This document shows positions 17,687 to 26,003 of a stretch of 64,000 nt of DNA, in pieces. Both the position numbers and the translations under genes were made by a program. The DNA comes from Aromatoleum diolicum (GTDB taxonomy: Bacteria; Pseudomonadota; Gammaproteobacteria; Burkholderiales; Rhodocyclaceae). The stretch covers positions 1 to 64,000 of the forward strand of contig NZ_WTVQ01000020.1 of assembly GCF_012910955.1 (NCBI RefSeq), in the 5' to 3' direction. The notes beneath the pieces were generated by a model. It did not search any database. It was not told the DNA's origin and worked only from the letters and a program-made list of their open reading frames with translations. Position 1 is the first letter of the stretch; each line of letters begins with the position of its first letter.

Positions 17687-18291
17687 TGGCGAAACGGCGC
17701 AATGTTTTCTGGCTGATCTTTCTCGGCGCCGCCATCGTGCTGGCGCTGATTCCCGAATTTTTCGACGCGCCACCCGAGGAGGTGGTGCAGCCCGTGCCGC
17801 CGACGCAACGTCGCGGCCAGCTGGCCGAACTGCGCTCGCCGCCTGCCGCGACCGCCACTACGGCGACGCCCGCGGAGGGCACTGCGGCCTTGCCGACGCC
17901 AGGCGACGCAGTGTCGCCCGCCGGCACCGCCGCGGCACCGTCCCAGGCTGCGCAACGCGCCGGCTCGGCTGCCGGCCCGGAAGTCGACCTGTTCGCCGCG
18001 CACAGCTGGTACGTCGCCCCGCCGCCGCCGCCAACGTCCGAGCAGCCCGTTGCCCCGGTCGCGCCGCCGAAACCCGTCGCCCCGCCGCTGCCCTTCGAAT
18101 ATTTCGGCAAGCTCGACGACAGCGAGCGCGTACGGGTCTTCCTGCAGCGCGGCGACAGAATCTACACCGTCGGTGTCGGCGATGTCATCGATGGCACCTA
18201 CAAGGTGAAAAGCATCACCGACTCGCAGATGACATTGATTTATCTTCCGCTTGACCTCACCCAGACCCTGTCAGTGGGAAGCAAACTATGA
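17686..18291 (+). CDS. PilP/GspC-like linker protein
   Basis: A 201-residue protein: one transmembrane helix (about residues 7-24), a long Pro/Ala-rich periplasmic linker (about 25-138), and a short C-terminal beta domain with FEYFGKLDDSERVRVFLQ and YTVGVGDVIDGTYKVKSI. This last part resembles the homology region of GspC/PilP that contacts the secretin. It overlaps the secretin start by 4 nt. It completes an inner-membrane set of PilM-N-O-P type rather than standard GspL-M. Confidence 0.68.
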   Translation: MAKRRNVFWLIFLGAAIVLALIPEFFDAPPEEVVQPVPPTQRRGQLAELRSPPAATATTATPAEGTAALPTPGDAVSPAGTAAAPSQAAQRAGSAAGPEVDLFAAHSWYVAPPPPPTSEQPVAPVAPPKPVAPPLPFEYFGKLDDSERVRVFLQRGDRIYTVGVGDVIDGTYKVKSITDSQMTLIYLPLDLTQTLSVGSKL

Positions 18292-20582
18292 CCGATCTCA
18301 CTTTCCGCCGTGGCGTCCGCCCCTGCCTTGCGGCGCTGCTGGTGATGCTCGCGCTGTCGGGTTGCGCCACCAACGCGTTCCAGCGCGAAGGCCAGCAGTT
18401 GATCGAGGAGGGCCGCTACGAAGAGGGACTGGCGAAGCTCGAGCAGGCGGTGCACGAGTCGCCGCGCGACACCCGGGTGCACATGACCCTGTCGGCGCAG
18501 CGCGAACGCGCGGTGGCGGCGCTGCTGGCGAGTGCCGACCGCGCCCGCATCGCGCGCGACCTGACGGCGGCGGTCAGGACCTACGAGCGCGTGCTGACGA
18601 TCGAGCCGGCCAACGAGCGCGCCCGTTCGGCGCTGCAAGAGATCGAGCAGCTGCGCAATGTCACCGAGATGCTGCGCCAGGCCCAGCTCGCATTGCGCCG
18701 TGGCGATCCCGACAGCGCCGAGCGGCAAGTGCGCCAGATCCTCGTGCTCGATCCGCGCCACGAGGGCGCGCTGGCATTCAAGCGCGAAATCGAGGATCTG
18801 CGCGTGCGCAGCGTCACGACCTATCCGCAGCTGCGTTCGAAACTCGCGCAGCCGGTGTCGCTGGAGTTCCGCGACGGCAACATGAAGCAGATCTTCGAGG
18901 TGCTGGCGCGCACCGCCGGCATCAACTTCATCTTCGACAAGGACGTGAAGCCCGACCTCCGGGCCACGCTGTTCGTGCGCCAGGTGCCGGTCGAACAGGC
19001 GGTCGAACTGCTGCTGATGCAGAACCAATTGCAGCAGAAGCTCATCAACGAAAACACCGTCGTCATCTACCCGGACACGCCGCAAAAGCAGCGCGAATAC
19101 CAGGACCTGACGATCCGCACCTTCTATCTCTCCAACACGGACGCCAAGACGGCGCTGAACTTGGTCAAGACCCTGCTCAAGAGCAAGGACGTGTTCATCG
19201 ACGAAAGGCTCAACACGCTGACGCTGCGGGACACTGCCGATGCCGTGCGAATGGCCGAGAAGCTGCTGTTTGCGCAGGGCCAGCCCGACCCGGAAGTGGT
19301 GCTGGAAGTCGAAGTGCTGGAGATCTCGCGCCAGCGCATCCTCGACCTCGGCATCCGGTGGCCGAGCGTCTTTACCGCGCTCAGCGACGAACTCGGTCCG
19401 ATCGAGATGCTGAATCAGCTGAAGGGCATCGGTTCGCGCCGCATCGCCGTCGATACCGGCCCGGTGGCGCGCATCAATGCCAGCGACAACGACGTCAACA
19501 CCCTCGCCAATCCGGTGATCCGCGTCAGCAACAAGGAAAAGGCGCGCATCCACATCGGCCAGCGCGTGCCGGTGGTGAGCGCCACCTCGACGCCATCGAC
19601 GCAGGGTCCGGTGATCACCGAAAGCATCCAGTACCTCGAAGTCGGTCTCAAGCTCGAAGTCGAGCCGACCGTGCACCTCAACGACGAGGTGCTGATCAAG
19701 ATCGGCCTCGAAGTCAGCAAGGCCACGGCGCTGGCGCCCACCCGCAACGGCACCATCCCGGTGCAGGTCGATACGCGCAATGCCGCCACCGTGCTGCGCC
19801 TCAAGGATGGTGAAACCCAGGTGCTGGCGGGGCTGATGCGCAACGACCACGACATCACCGGCGACCGCATCCCCGGGCTGGGCGACATCCCCGGCGTCGG
19901 CCGGCTGTTCGGCAGCAACAAGGACTCCATCGGCAAGGCCGAGCTGGTGCTGTCGATCACCCCGCGCATCGTGCGCAACATGCCCTACATGAACCCGTAC
20001 GACATGGAATTCACGTCCGGCACCGAAGGATCGCTGCGCATGCGCCCCGACCCCGGCCTGCGCCACGCGGCGACCGCACTGGCCTCGGTTTCGCAGGCCG
20101 TCGCTGCGCCCGCGGGGGCAGCGGCTGCCGACCTTGGCGCCCCGGATGTGGCCCCGGCCAGCGGCATCGCCTTGTCCTGGAGCGGCCCCGCGCAGCTCAA
20201 GGTCGGCGAGGAAACCGAGCTGGTGTTGCGCGCCAGCGCCGCCCAGTCGTTCAAGAGCACGACGCTGCAGCTCGCTTACGATCCCGCCGCGCTGCGGGTC
20301 GTCGCCGTCACCGAGGGCGATGTGATGAACCGCGACGGTGCGATTTCCTCGTTCGCGCCACGCATCGACGAGAAAAACGGCCGCATGTTCGTCGCCTTGT
20401 CGCGCTCCGGCGCGCAGGGCGCGAGCGGCGAGGGCGCGCTGCTGCGCCTGCGGGTCGTCGCGCTGCAGGCGCAGGATGCGCCGGCTTCGCTGCGGGTGAC
20501 GAGCGTGTCGGCGGTGGGCGAGAGCAATCGCCCGGTGTCCGCGCCCCTGCCGGCGGCGCTGGAACTTCCGGTGGTACGCTGA
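18288..20582 (+). CDS. gspD: Lipoprotein secretin with TPR-like and cohesin-like domains
   Basis: A 764-residue outer-membrane channel protein. A lipobox (LALSGC) places the lipidated Cys at residue 26. Residues about 30-175 form TPR-like helices. N-domains follow, with LEFRDGNMKQIFEVLARTAG near 190, then the secretin core ending in the signature RIPGLGDIPGVGRLF near 527. After a Pro/Ala linker, the last 140 residues resemble a cohesin domain (LKVGEETELVLRASA, LQLAYDPAALRVVAV). TPR and cohesin additions are not part of classical GspD; they suggest self-piloting by the lipid anchor and an extra docking surface. It overlaps the previous gene by 4 nt. Confidence 0.85.
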   Translation: MTDLTFRRGVRPCLAALLVMLALSGCATNAFQREGQQLIEEGRYEEGLAKLEQAVHESPRDTRVHMTLSAQRERAVAALLASADRARIARDLTAAVRTYERVLTIEPANERARSALQEIEQLRNVTEMLRQAQLALRRGDPDSAERQVRQILVLDPRHEGALAFKREIEDLRVRSVTTYPQLRSKLAQPVSLEFRDGNMKQIFEVLARTAGINFIFDKDVKPDLRATLFVRQVPVEQAVELLLMQNQLQQKLINENTVVIYPDTPQKQREYQDLTIRTFYLSNTDAKTALNLVKTLLKSKDVFIDERLNTLTLRDTADAVRMAEKLLFAQGQPDPEVVLEVEVLEISRQRILDLGIRWPSVFTALSDELGPIEMLNQLKGIGSRRIAVDTGPVARINASDNDVNTLANPVIRVSNKEKARIHIGQRVPVVSATSTPSTQGPVITESIQYLEVGLKLEVEPTVHLNDEVLIKIGLEVSKATALAPTRNGTIPVQVDTRNAATVLRLKDGETQVLAGLMRNDHDITGDRIPGLGDIPGVGRLFGSNKDSIGKAELVLSITPRIVRNMPYMNPYDMEFTSGTEGSLRMRPDPGLRHAATALASVSQAVAAPAGAAAADLGAPDVAPASGIALSWSGPAQLKVGEETELVLRASAAQSFKSTTLQLAYDPAALRVVAVTEGDVMNRDGAISSFAPRIDEKNGRMFVALSRSGAQGASGEGALLRLRVVALQAQDAPASLRVTSVSAVGESNRPVSAPLPAALELPVVR

Positions 20583-20598
20583 ACGGCACCCGGCGACG

Positions 20599-21066
20599 AT
20601 GCGCGCGCGCGGCTTCTCCCTCGTCGAAGTTGTCGTCACGGTCGCGATCGTCGCCCTGCTCGCGTCGATTGCCGCGCCGCTGACGGAGACGGTCGTGCGC
20701 CGCGGCAAGGAGAACGAGCTGAAGACGGCGCTGTACCGCATTCGCGATGCCATCGACGCCTACAAGCTGGCTGCCGACGCCGGCTACATCGAAAAACTCG
20801 CGGACGCCACCGGCTACCCGCCGACGCTGAAGGTGCTGGTCGAGGGCGTGCGCGACGTGCGCAGTGCCGCCGGGGCCCGTGTCTATTTTCTGCGCCGCAT
20901 CCCGCGCGACCCCTTTGGCGACCCGAACCGGCCGCCGGAGGAAACCTGGGGCCTGCGCAGCTACGCCAGTCCGCCGGACAGCCCGCGCGCTGGCGTCGAC
21001 GTGTTCGACGTCTATTCGCTGGCGCCCGGTAACGGCCTCAACGGCACACCCTACCGCGAGTGGTGA
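20599..21066 (+). CDS. Type II secretion pseudopilin
   Basis: A 155-residue prepilin-like protein. The short leader MRARG precedes FSLVEVVVTVAIVAL, with the conserved Glu at +5 after the G-F cleavage site. The rest resembles GspG: a long N-terminal helix, then a globular domain with YPPTLKVLVEG and a C-terminal Gly-rich segment ending GTPYREW. It starts 17 nt after the secretin gene. The C-terminal Asp/Gly motif resembles the calcium-binding end of major pseudopilins. Confidence 0.82.
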   Translation: MRARGFSLVEVVVTVAIVALLASIAAPLTETVVRRGKENELKTALYRIRDAIDAYKLAADAGYIEKLADATGYPPTLKVLVEGVRDVRSAAGARVYFLRRIPRDPFGDPNRPPEETWGLRSYASPPDSPRAGVDVFDVYSLAPGNGLNGTPYREW

Positions 21067-21148
21067 TGGCTGAGGTGAATACTGCAGTGATGACAACCGA
21101 GGCAAGCCATGAACAACACCATTCCGGCTTCCCGATGAGGCCAACGCA

Positions 21149-21523
21149 ATGAAACGACGCGCCGGCTTCACGCTGATCGAACTGCTGGTGGTGCTGTCGA
21201 TCATCGCCACGCTGTTGGCGATCGCCGTGCCGCGCTATTTCGGCAGCATCGAGAAGTCGCAGGAAACGGCGCTGCGGCAAAGCCTGTCGGTCATGCGCGA
21301 GGCGCTCGACCACCACTACGGCGACATCGGCAGCTATCCGGATTCGCTGCAGGCGCTCGTCGAAAAACGCTACCTGCGCAGCGTGCCGATCGATCCGATC
21401 ACCGAGCGCAACGACACCTGGGTCCTGATGCCACCGCCCGCCGGCGTCACCGGCAACGTCGGCGACGTGCGCAGCGGCGCCCCCGGTAACGGCCGCGACG
21501 GCACGCCCTTTGCGGAGTGGTAG
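21149..21523 (+). CDS. GspG-like major pseudopilin
   Basis: A 124-residue prepilin with leader MKRRAG and FTLIELLVVLSIIATLLAIA, the standard type IV prepilin signal with Glu at +5. YPDSLQALVEKRYLRSVPIDPI matches the GspG family, and the protein ends in SGAPGNGRDGTPFAEW. It is close in ending to the preceding pseudopilin, so the two are probably paralogues. A gap of 82 nt separates them; a short hairpin-free spacer is all I see there. Confidence 0.85.
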   Translation: MKRRAGFTLIELLVVLSIIATLLAIAVPRYFGSIEKSQETALRQSLSVMREALDHHYGDIGSYPDSLQALVEKRYLRSVPIDPITERNDTWVLMPPPAGVTGNVGDVRSGAPGNGRDGTPFAEW

Positions 21524-21526
21524 GCG

Positions 21527-22114
21527 GTGCGTAAGCGCGAGCACGGCTTCACCTACCTCGGCGCACTGTTTCTCATCGTGCTGATGGGCCTGGCGCTCGC
21601 CGGTACCGGCGAAGTGTGGTCCACGGCCAGCCAGCGCGCCCGCGAAAGAGACCTGCTGTGGGTCGGCAACCAGTACGCACAGGCGCTGCGGCGCTATTAC
21701 GAGAACTCTCCGGACATCAAGCTGTACCCGCTGCGGCTCGCCGAGTTGCTCGAGGACCAGCGACGTCCGACGCCGCAACGGCACTTGCGTCGCCTCTATC
21801 CCGACCCGATTACCGGCAGCCGCGAGTGGGGCCTGATCCTGGGTTCCGATGGCCGCATCGTCGGGGTGCACAGTCTGTCGGAACGTCCCACCCGCAAACG
21901 CAGCCGCTTCCCTCCCGCGTGGTCGGATTTCGACGGCGTGGCGACGTACGCCGAATGGAAGTTCCTGGGGGACCGTGCGTTCAGTGACGCCGCGAAACCC
22001 GGTCCGGATGAGGCCTCCCCGACACCGGGGGCGGATCCACGCAAAAGCTTGAAGGAGCTGACGCGCCCCTTGACGGGCGCCGGCACGACCAGCCCGCTTC
22101 TGCCAGCGCGTTGA
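21527..22114 (+). CDS. Minor pseudopilin-like protein
   Basis: A 195-residue protein with GTG start 3 nt after the previous stop. The leader MRKREHG precedes FTYLGALFLIVLMGLALAG, a prepilin-like signal lacking the usual Glu at +5. Minor pseudopilins of the tip complex (GspK type) also lack it. QYAQALRRYYENSP and LEDQRRPTPQRHLRRLYPDP are family-like features of type II secretion prepilins. A Pro/Arg-rich tail follows. It is the last gene of the operon, before a bidirectional terminator. Confidence 0.75.
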   Translation: MRKREHGFTYLGALFLIVLMGLALAGTGEVWSTASQRARERDLLWVGNQYAQALRRYYENSPDIKLYPLRLAELLEDQRRPTPQRHLRRLYPDPITGSREWGLILGSDGRIVGVHSLSERPTRKRSRFPPAWSDFDGVATYAEWKFLGDRAFSDAAKPGPDEASPTPGADPRKSLKELTRPLTGAGTTSPLLPAR

Positions 22115-22183
22115 GCGCGGCCATCGGGGCAGGGGTGCGAGGGGTGCGCAATGGCCCAGATCGGCCGGGCGCAACAAATAAAA

Positions 22184-22209
22184 AAAGGCCCGGCTTGCGC
22201 CGGGCCTTT
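22184..22209. terminator. Bidirectional terminator between secretion operon and csp
   Basis: A 10-bp perfect stem AAAGGCCCGG / CCGGGCCTTT with loop CTTGCG. It is preceded by a run of A (22178-22186) that gives a U-tract on the minus strand, and followed by TTTC on the plus strand. It can end both the convergent secretion operon and the cold-shock gene. Confidence 0.85.
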
Positions 22210-22236
22210 CTCACTTAAATCGTGCCGTTGGGCAGA

Positions 22237-22440
22237 TTAGAGCGGGCGGATGTTGCCAGCCTGCTTGCCCTTCGGGCCGGACGTTTCGTCGAACTGAACT
22301 TTCTGACCTTCGGCCAGGCTCTTGAAGCCATTGCCTTGGATCGCGGAGAAGTGCGCGAACAGGTCTTCGCCGCCGTTGTCCGGGGTGATGAAGCCGAAGC
22401 CTTTGGAGTCATTGAACCACTTAACGGTACCAGTTGCCAT
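22237..22440 (-). CDS. Cold-shock protein, CspA family
   Basis: A 67-residue single cold-shock domain. RNP1 KGFGFITP and RNP2-like DLFAHFSAI are intact, with the family opening [11 protein letters not shown]. It binds single-stranded nucleic acid and acts as an RNA chaperone. The longer open frame upstream is 5' leader: csp genes usually have long structured leaders, and only this ATG gives the family's normal length. Downstream is a shared bidirectional terminator. Confidence 0.95.
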   Translation of the reverse strand: MATGTVKWFNDSKGFGFITPDNGGEDLFAHFSAIQGNGFKSLAEGQKVQFDETSGPKGKQAGNIRPL

Positions 22441-22642
22441 TTTGAATTTTCCCAAATCGGAGTTAATCAGGGGCGGTTGCCCATAGTTGCGACAATCGGG
22501 ATCGGGGAAAGACGGACTGAGTACCAATGGACGTCGAGCTCGAAAAACCACGCGATTACTGATGCGCACCTGCAGTCTGGTCAAAAACTGCGCCGCGGTC
22601 AACTGCCATCGGATAAACGATGCCTGGTGTGCTGCCCGCGAG

Positions 22643-22659
22643 ATGCCCATGATGGGCAT
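22643..22659. promoter_or_regulatory. 17-bp perfect palindrome in csp/nfeD region
   Basis: ATGCCCAT-G-ATGGGCAT, arms of 8 bp around one base. It lies about 200 nt upstream of the csp start and 80 nt upstream of nfeD. It has the shape of a dimeric repressor operator; the protein is unknown. Confidence 0.45.
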
Positions 22660-22694
22660 TTACCCCTGAACAAGGGCGTGCAGTACCCCTGTGG

Positions 22695-22723
22695 CGGACA
22701 CGCTCGTAACATCCCGCTACAAT
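22695..22723 (+). promoter_or_regulatory. Sigma-70 promoter before nfeD
   Basis: CGGACA and TACAAT with a 17-nt spacer, 19 nt before the ATG at 22743. The -10 is strong and the -35 partial. Confidence 0.5.
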
Positions 22724-22742
22724 CGCCCGCAAGGAGAACGCT

Positions 22743-23186
22743 ATGAATATCGAATGGTGGCAGTGGGCGGTCGCCGGTATCGTGATGATCCTCGCCGAGT
22801 TGGCGGTTCCGTCCTTCTTCTTGATCTGGTTCGGCATCGCCGGCCTGGTGATGGCGGGCGTGCTGCTGATTGCGCCGGGGCTCTCATTCACGACCCAGCT
22901 CGCGCTGTGGACGGCGCTGTCGCTGGTCATGGTCGCGCTGTGGTTCCGCGTGTTCAAGCCGGGATTCCACAAGACCCGCATCGGCACCGCCGACGGCGAG
23001 GTGCTGGGCGAAGTCGGCCTGCTGGTCGGCGCGGTCGCGCCGTTCAAGCGCGGCAAGGTACGTTTTCAGCGTCCGGTGCTTGGGTCCGACGAATGGGTGT
23101 GCCTTGCCGAGACCGCGATCCCGGCCGGCGAGCGGGTGCGCGTCGTCGCCGTGGAAGGCAGTTTTCTTAAAGTTGTGAAAGCCTGA
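22743..23186 (+). CDS. NfeD-family membrane protein
   Basis: A 147-residue protein of the short NfeD1b type: two to three membrane helices in residues 5-75 (WWQWAVAGIVMILAELAVPS, then LALWTALSLVMVALWF) and a soluble C-terminal OB-fold (about 85-147). NfeD proteins act together with the SPFH/stomatin protein encoded next, organising membrane microdomains. It has a strong ribosome site (AAGGAGAA) and lies 9 nt upstream of the stomatin gene. Confidence 0.88.
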   Translation: MNIEWWQWAVAGIVMILAELAVPSFFLIWFGIAGLVMAGVLLIAPGLSFTTQLALWTALSLVMVALWFRVFKPGFHKTRIGTADGEVLGEVGLLVGAVAPFKRGKVRFQRPVLGSDEWVCLAETAIPAGERVRVVAVEGSFLKVVKA

Positions 23187-23195
23187 GGAGGCAGC

Positions 23196-24062
23196 ATGAG
23201 TGAAGGGTTCATCGTCGTAGTCGCAGTACTGATTTTCGTCGTCGTCACCCTCGCGAAGGGGGTGCGCATCCTGCCGCAGGGCGAGGAGTGGATCGTCGAG
23301 CGGCTGGGCAAGTACCACGGTACGCTCAAGCCCGGCCTCAACATCATCATTCCCTACCTCGACCGCATCGCCTACAAGCTCGTCACCAAGGACATCATCC
23401 TCGACGTGCAGGAACAGGAAGTGATCACCCGCGACAACGCGGTGATCCGGACCAATGCGATCGCTTTCGTCAAGATCACCGATCCGGTCAAGGCGGTGTA
23501 TGGCGTCACGGACTTTTCCGAGGCGATTCGCAACATGATCATGACCACGCTGCGCTCGATCGTCGGCGAGATGGATCTCGACGCCGCGCTGTCGTCGCGC
23601 GACAAGATCAAGGCGCGCCTGCGCGAGAGCATCGCCGACGAGGCCGTCGACTGGGGCCTCACCGTCAAGTCGGTGGAAATTCAGGACATCAATCCGTCCG
23701 AATCGATGCAGCGCGCGATGGAACTGCAGGCCGCCGCCGAACGCGAGCGCAAGGCCGCGGTGACCAAGGCCGAAGGCGCCAAGCAGGCGGCGATCCTGGA
23801 AGCCGAAGCGCGCCTCGAATCCGCCAAGCGCGATGCCAACGCCCAGGTGATGCTGGCCGAAGCCTCGGCCGAAGCGATCCGCCGCGTCGCCGCCGCGGTC
23901 GGCGACCAGACCGTGCCGATGATGTACCTCCTCGGCGAAAAATACATCGCCGCGATGGAACGCCTGGGGGCCGGCGATAACGCCAAGGTCGTCGTGCTGC
24001 CGGCCGACCTGCAGGAAACCGTGCGCGGGCTGATGGGGCGCGGCAAGTCGGCCGGGCTGTAG
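23196..24062 (+). CDS. SPFH/stomatin-like membrane protein (QmcA type)
   Basis: A 288-residue protein: one N-terminal membrane helix (about 4-21), an SPFH domain (about 22-190, with VRILPQGEEWIVERLGKYH and LDVQEQEVITRDNAVI), then a Glu/Ala-rich coiled coil (about 165-230) and a short C-terminal tail. These proteins oligomerise into membrane cages and scaffold quality-control proteases such as FtsH. It is co-transcribed with nfeD, the usual pairing. Confidence 0.92.
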   Translation: MSEGFIVVVAVLIFVVVTLAKGVRILPQGEEWIVERLGKYHGTLKPGLNIIIPYLDRIAYKLVTKDIILDVQEQEVITRDNAVIRTNAIAFVKITDPVKAVYGVTDFSEAIRNMIMTTLRSIVGEMDLDAALSSRDKIKARLRESIADEAVDWGLTVKSVEIQDINPSESMQRAMELQAAAERERKAAVTKAEGAKQAAILEAEARLESAKRDANAQVMLAEASAEAIRRVAAAVGDQTVPMMYLLGEKYIAAMERLGAGDNAKVVVLPADLQETVRGLMGRGKSAGL

Positions 24063-24515
24063 GCGGGGCCCCTGCGGATACGGTCGGGCGCCGTGACGGC
24101 ATCGACCGGTCCGACAGTGACGCTGCTGCGACGCGCGCGCGTGGCCGAAATACACATTGTTACTGCCGCGTAATACGGTCGCAGGCGTGCCGTTCGTCCG
24201 TGGCGGCCGCGGCACATCTCTGCGCGACGGCAGTCTGAATGTAATCAACAGCTTACGCAGATCTCGCCAAGCGCCCGAATGTCGACATGACCCGTCTATC
24301 GGGCGGGCCGCGCAGCCTTGCGGCCCTTGTGCGCCGCTTGCGCCCCGGAACTTGGCAACCTGTTGATCGATCGAAGACTTACCTCGATCCACCGGCCGCC
24401 AGCGAGCCGTCTTGAATCGTGCGTGCTTGCTGCGGGCGCGAGCTGGATCGATGCCAGGTACTCGTCCCAGGTGCGGGCGAGACGTTCGGACGGACACCAC
24501 AGGCAGGAGGATGAT
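24063..24515. other. Intergenic region, 453 nt
   Basis: No gene, tRNA or convincing promoter is seen. Short open frames here lack ribosome sites and family resemblance. Confidence 0.5.
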
Positions 24516-25082
24516 ATGAGTTCCCTATATCGCAAGTCTTTGCTGGTCGGCGCCATCGCAGCGCTGGTTGCGGTCCCGACGGGAGCCCTCGCGGGCTCGT
24601 ACACGGAGGGTCAGACCAAGCAGCCGATGCGCTCGCAGATGGGCACTTCAGGACAGGTGCAGACGATGACGCCGAGCCAGTTGCGTGGCACCGAAGTGGT
24701 CGGCATCAACGGTGAAACGATCGGGTCGGTGAAGAGGGTCGTCCAGAGCCGTCAGGAGAAGAACATCCATGCGGTGATTTCCGCCGGCGGACTCCTCGGT
24801 TTCGGCGACAAGGAAATCACCGTGCCGCTCGACCGCATGCGTTATGAGGACGGCAAGCTGCGGCTGAGCGCAACCGCGGACGAACTGAAGGCAAGGCCCG
24901 AGTATCGCGCCGAGCAGTACGTCGAACTGCGACCCATGGACCAGCCGATCAGCGAATTCTCGGCGTTCGAGACGGTGCCGGACAGGCCCGCGATGTATCG
25001 CGGCAAGGGGAGCACGTGGGATGGCGGGCGCAGTACCGACCCGAACGCGTTTTACCCGGAAAGGCCGGTGTTCACGCCGTAA
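24516..25082 (+). CDS. Exported PRC-barrel domain protein
   Basis: A 188-residue protein with a signal peptide (MSSLYRKSLLVGAIAALVAV, cleavage near ALAG). A PRC-barrel spans about residues 52-125 (LRGTEVVGINGETIGSVKRVV and FGDKEITVPLDRMRYEDGKL). The tail is Pro-rich. PRC-barrel proteins of this exported type are common in alpha- and betaproteobacteria, with no settled function. A perfect AGGAGG lies 5 nt before this ATG; an ATG at 24511 lies in another frame. It is a single gene followed by a strong terminator. Confidence 0.85.
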   Translation: MSSLYRKSLLVGAIAALVAVPTGALAGSYTEGQTKQPMRSQMGTSGQVQTMTPSQLRGTEVVGINGETIGSVKRVVQSRQEKNIHAVISAGGLLGFGDKEITVPLDRMRYEDGKLRLSATADELKARPEYRAEQYVELRPMDQPISEFSAFETVPDRPAMYRGKGSTWDGGRSTDPNAFYPERPVFTP

Positions 25083-25133
25083 GTGCCCGGAAACAACGCC
25101 GCTTCGGACGAGGATCGCCTGAATGCGGCAACG

Positions 25134-25167
25134 GCCGGCACGCCGCATGACGTGCCGGCATTTTTTT
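25134..25167 (+). terminator. Intrinsic terminator of the PRC-barrel gene
   Basis: A 9-bp stem GCCGGCACG / CGTGCCGGC with loop CCGCATGA, followed by A and seven T. It overlaps the end of the convergent protease gene. Confidence 0.88.
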
Positions 25168-25691
25168 CAGTTGTCGAAGGCCGCGAGGTCGGCGGTGTCG
25201 GCGGTGTCGGCCGACGGGTTCGCCGCGGTGGCAAGGCAGTTGCTGAGCACCAGGCGCGGCGGCTCGAACGAGAAGATGAACGGCGCCGCGCGCTGCAGCG
25301 CATTGAGCCCCAGGATGGCGCGCGTGGCGCCCGGAAAGACTGCCGCTTCGACATCCTTGAGCCAGCATCCGCCGCCGATGCTCAAGGCCTCGATCGCGTA
25401 CACCGGCACGTTCAGTTCGCTGCCGTTGGCGAGCCTGCCGCGCAACTGCTTGACGTAGCGCACCTGGCCCGTTTCTTCCAGCTGCGCGAGCATCTCCTCG
25501 TTGATCGTCATGTAGCCGGAGCCGGTGTCGACCATCAGGTCCACGTTACCGAGTCCGGCAATCCGCCCTTCGACGTAGAAGGTCGTTGCGCTGGTCGCAC
25601 GCATGTCGACGGTGGTGTCGAACTCGCCGGCGGACGCGAGGCGGAATGTGCCTGCAAGCAGTGCGGCCAAGAGGCACAAAAATTTCCTCAT
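25167..25691 (-). CDS. Secreted retropepsin-like aspartic protease
   Basis: A 174-residue protein with a signal peptide (MRKFLCLLAALLAGTFRLAS). The catalytic motif VDTGSGYMTI is near residue 52 and the second family motif AILGLNALQ near 130, as in single-domain bacterial retropepsin-like proteases (clan AA, which act as dimers). Two Cys (in GGGCWL and LSNCLA) might pair. Substrate unknown. It is monocistronic and convergent with the PRC-barrel gene. Confidence 0.8.
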   Translation of the reverse strand: MRKFLCLLAALLAGTFRLASAGEFDTTVDMRATSATTFYVEGRIAGLGNVDLMVDTGSGYMTINEEMLAQLEETGQVRYVKQLRGRLANGSELNVPVYAIEALSIGGGCWLKDVEAAVFPGATRAILGLNALQRAAPFIFSFEPPRLVLSNCLATAANPSADTADTADLAAFDN

Positions 25692-26003
25692 CGAACGATC
25701 CCCGGAAAAGCGGTTTAACGGTTACGCCCGGATCTCCGGACATACAGATACTAAACGAAGCAATGGCCGTGCCGTCGAAAAGCGAGCACGATAACCATAA
25801 CGGCCCGGCCCATGATTTCTTTAGGCTGCTGACGCGCCGACACATCGGCCGGCCGGCGAGGAATTCGTGACGCAAGGGCGGGAATGGCAGTTCTCCGCAG
25901 CATTCCCGAACCCGAGTCCTATATTTGAGAACCGCGCGGGTGCGCTGATGTCGATCATTGCGCGCCCCTGCGGGCAGTTCGCAACGTACTGATGGAGGTT
26001 TCC
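25692..26003. other. Intergenic region between protease and small Pro/Asp gene
   Basis: Carries the upstream region of the minus-strand protease and the leader of the small gene at 26004. No further gene is seen. Confidence 0.4.

Larger units (their letters stand above)
22441..22742. other. Divergent csp/nfeD intergenic region
   Basis: No gene is supported here. It holds the csp leader and promoter on the minus strand, a 17-bp perfect palindrome (22643-22659), and a sigma-70-type promoter for nfeD (22695-22723). Confidence 0.6.

Noticed and set aside
18240-20753. Long antisense frame (837 codons) opposite the secretin
   Set aside because: Same kind of GC shadow; the sense strand has a lipobox and secretin signature.
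22441-22659. N-terminal extension of the cold-shock protein to 140 residues
   Set aside because: The extension has no family resemblance and corresponds to the usual long csp leader.
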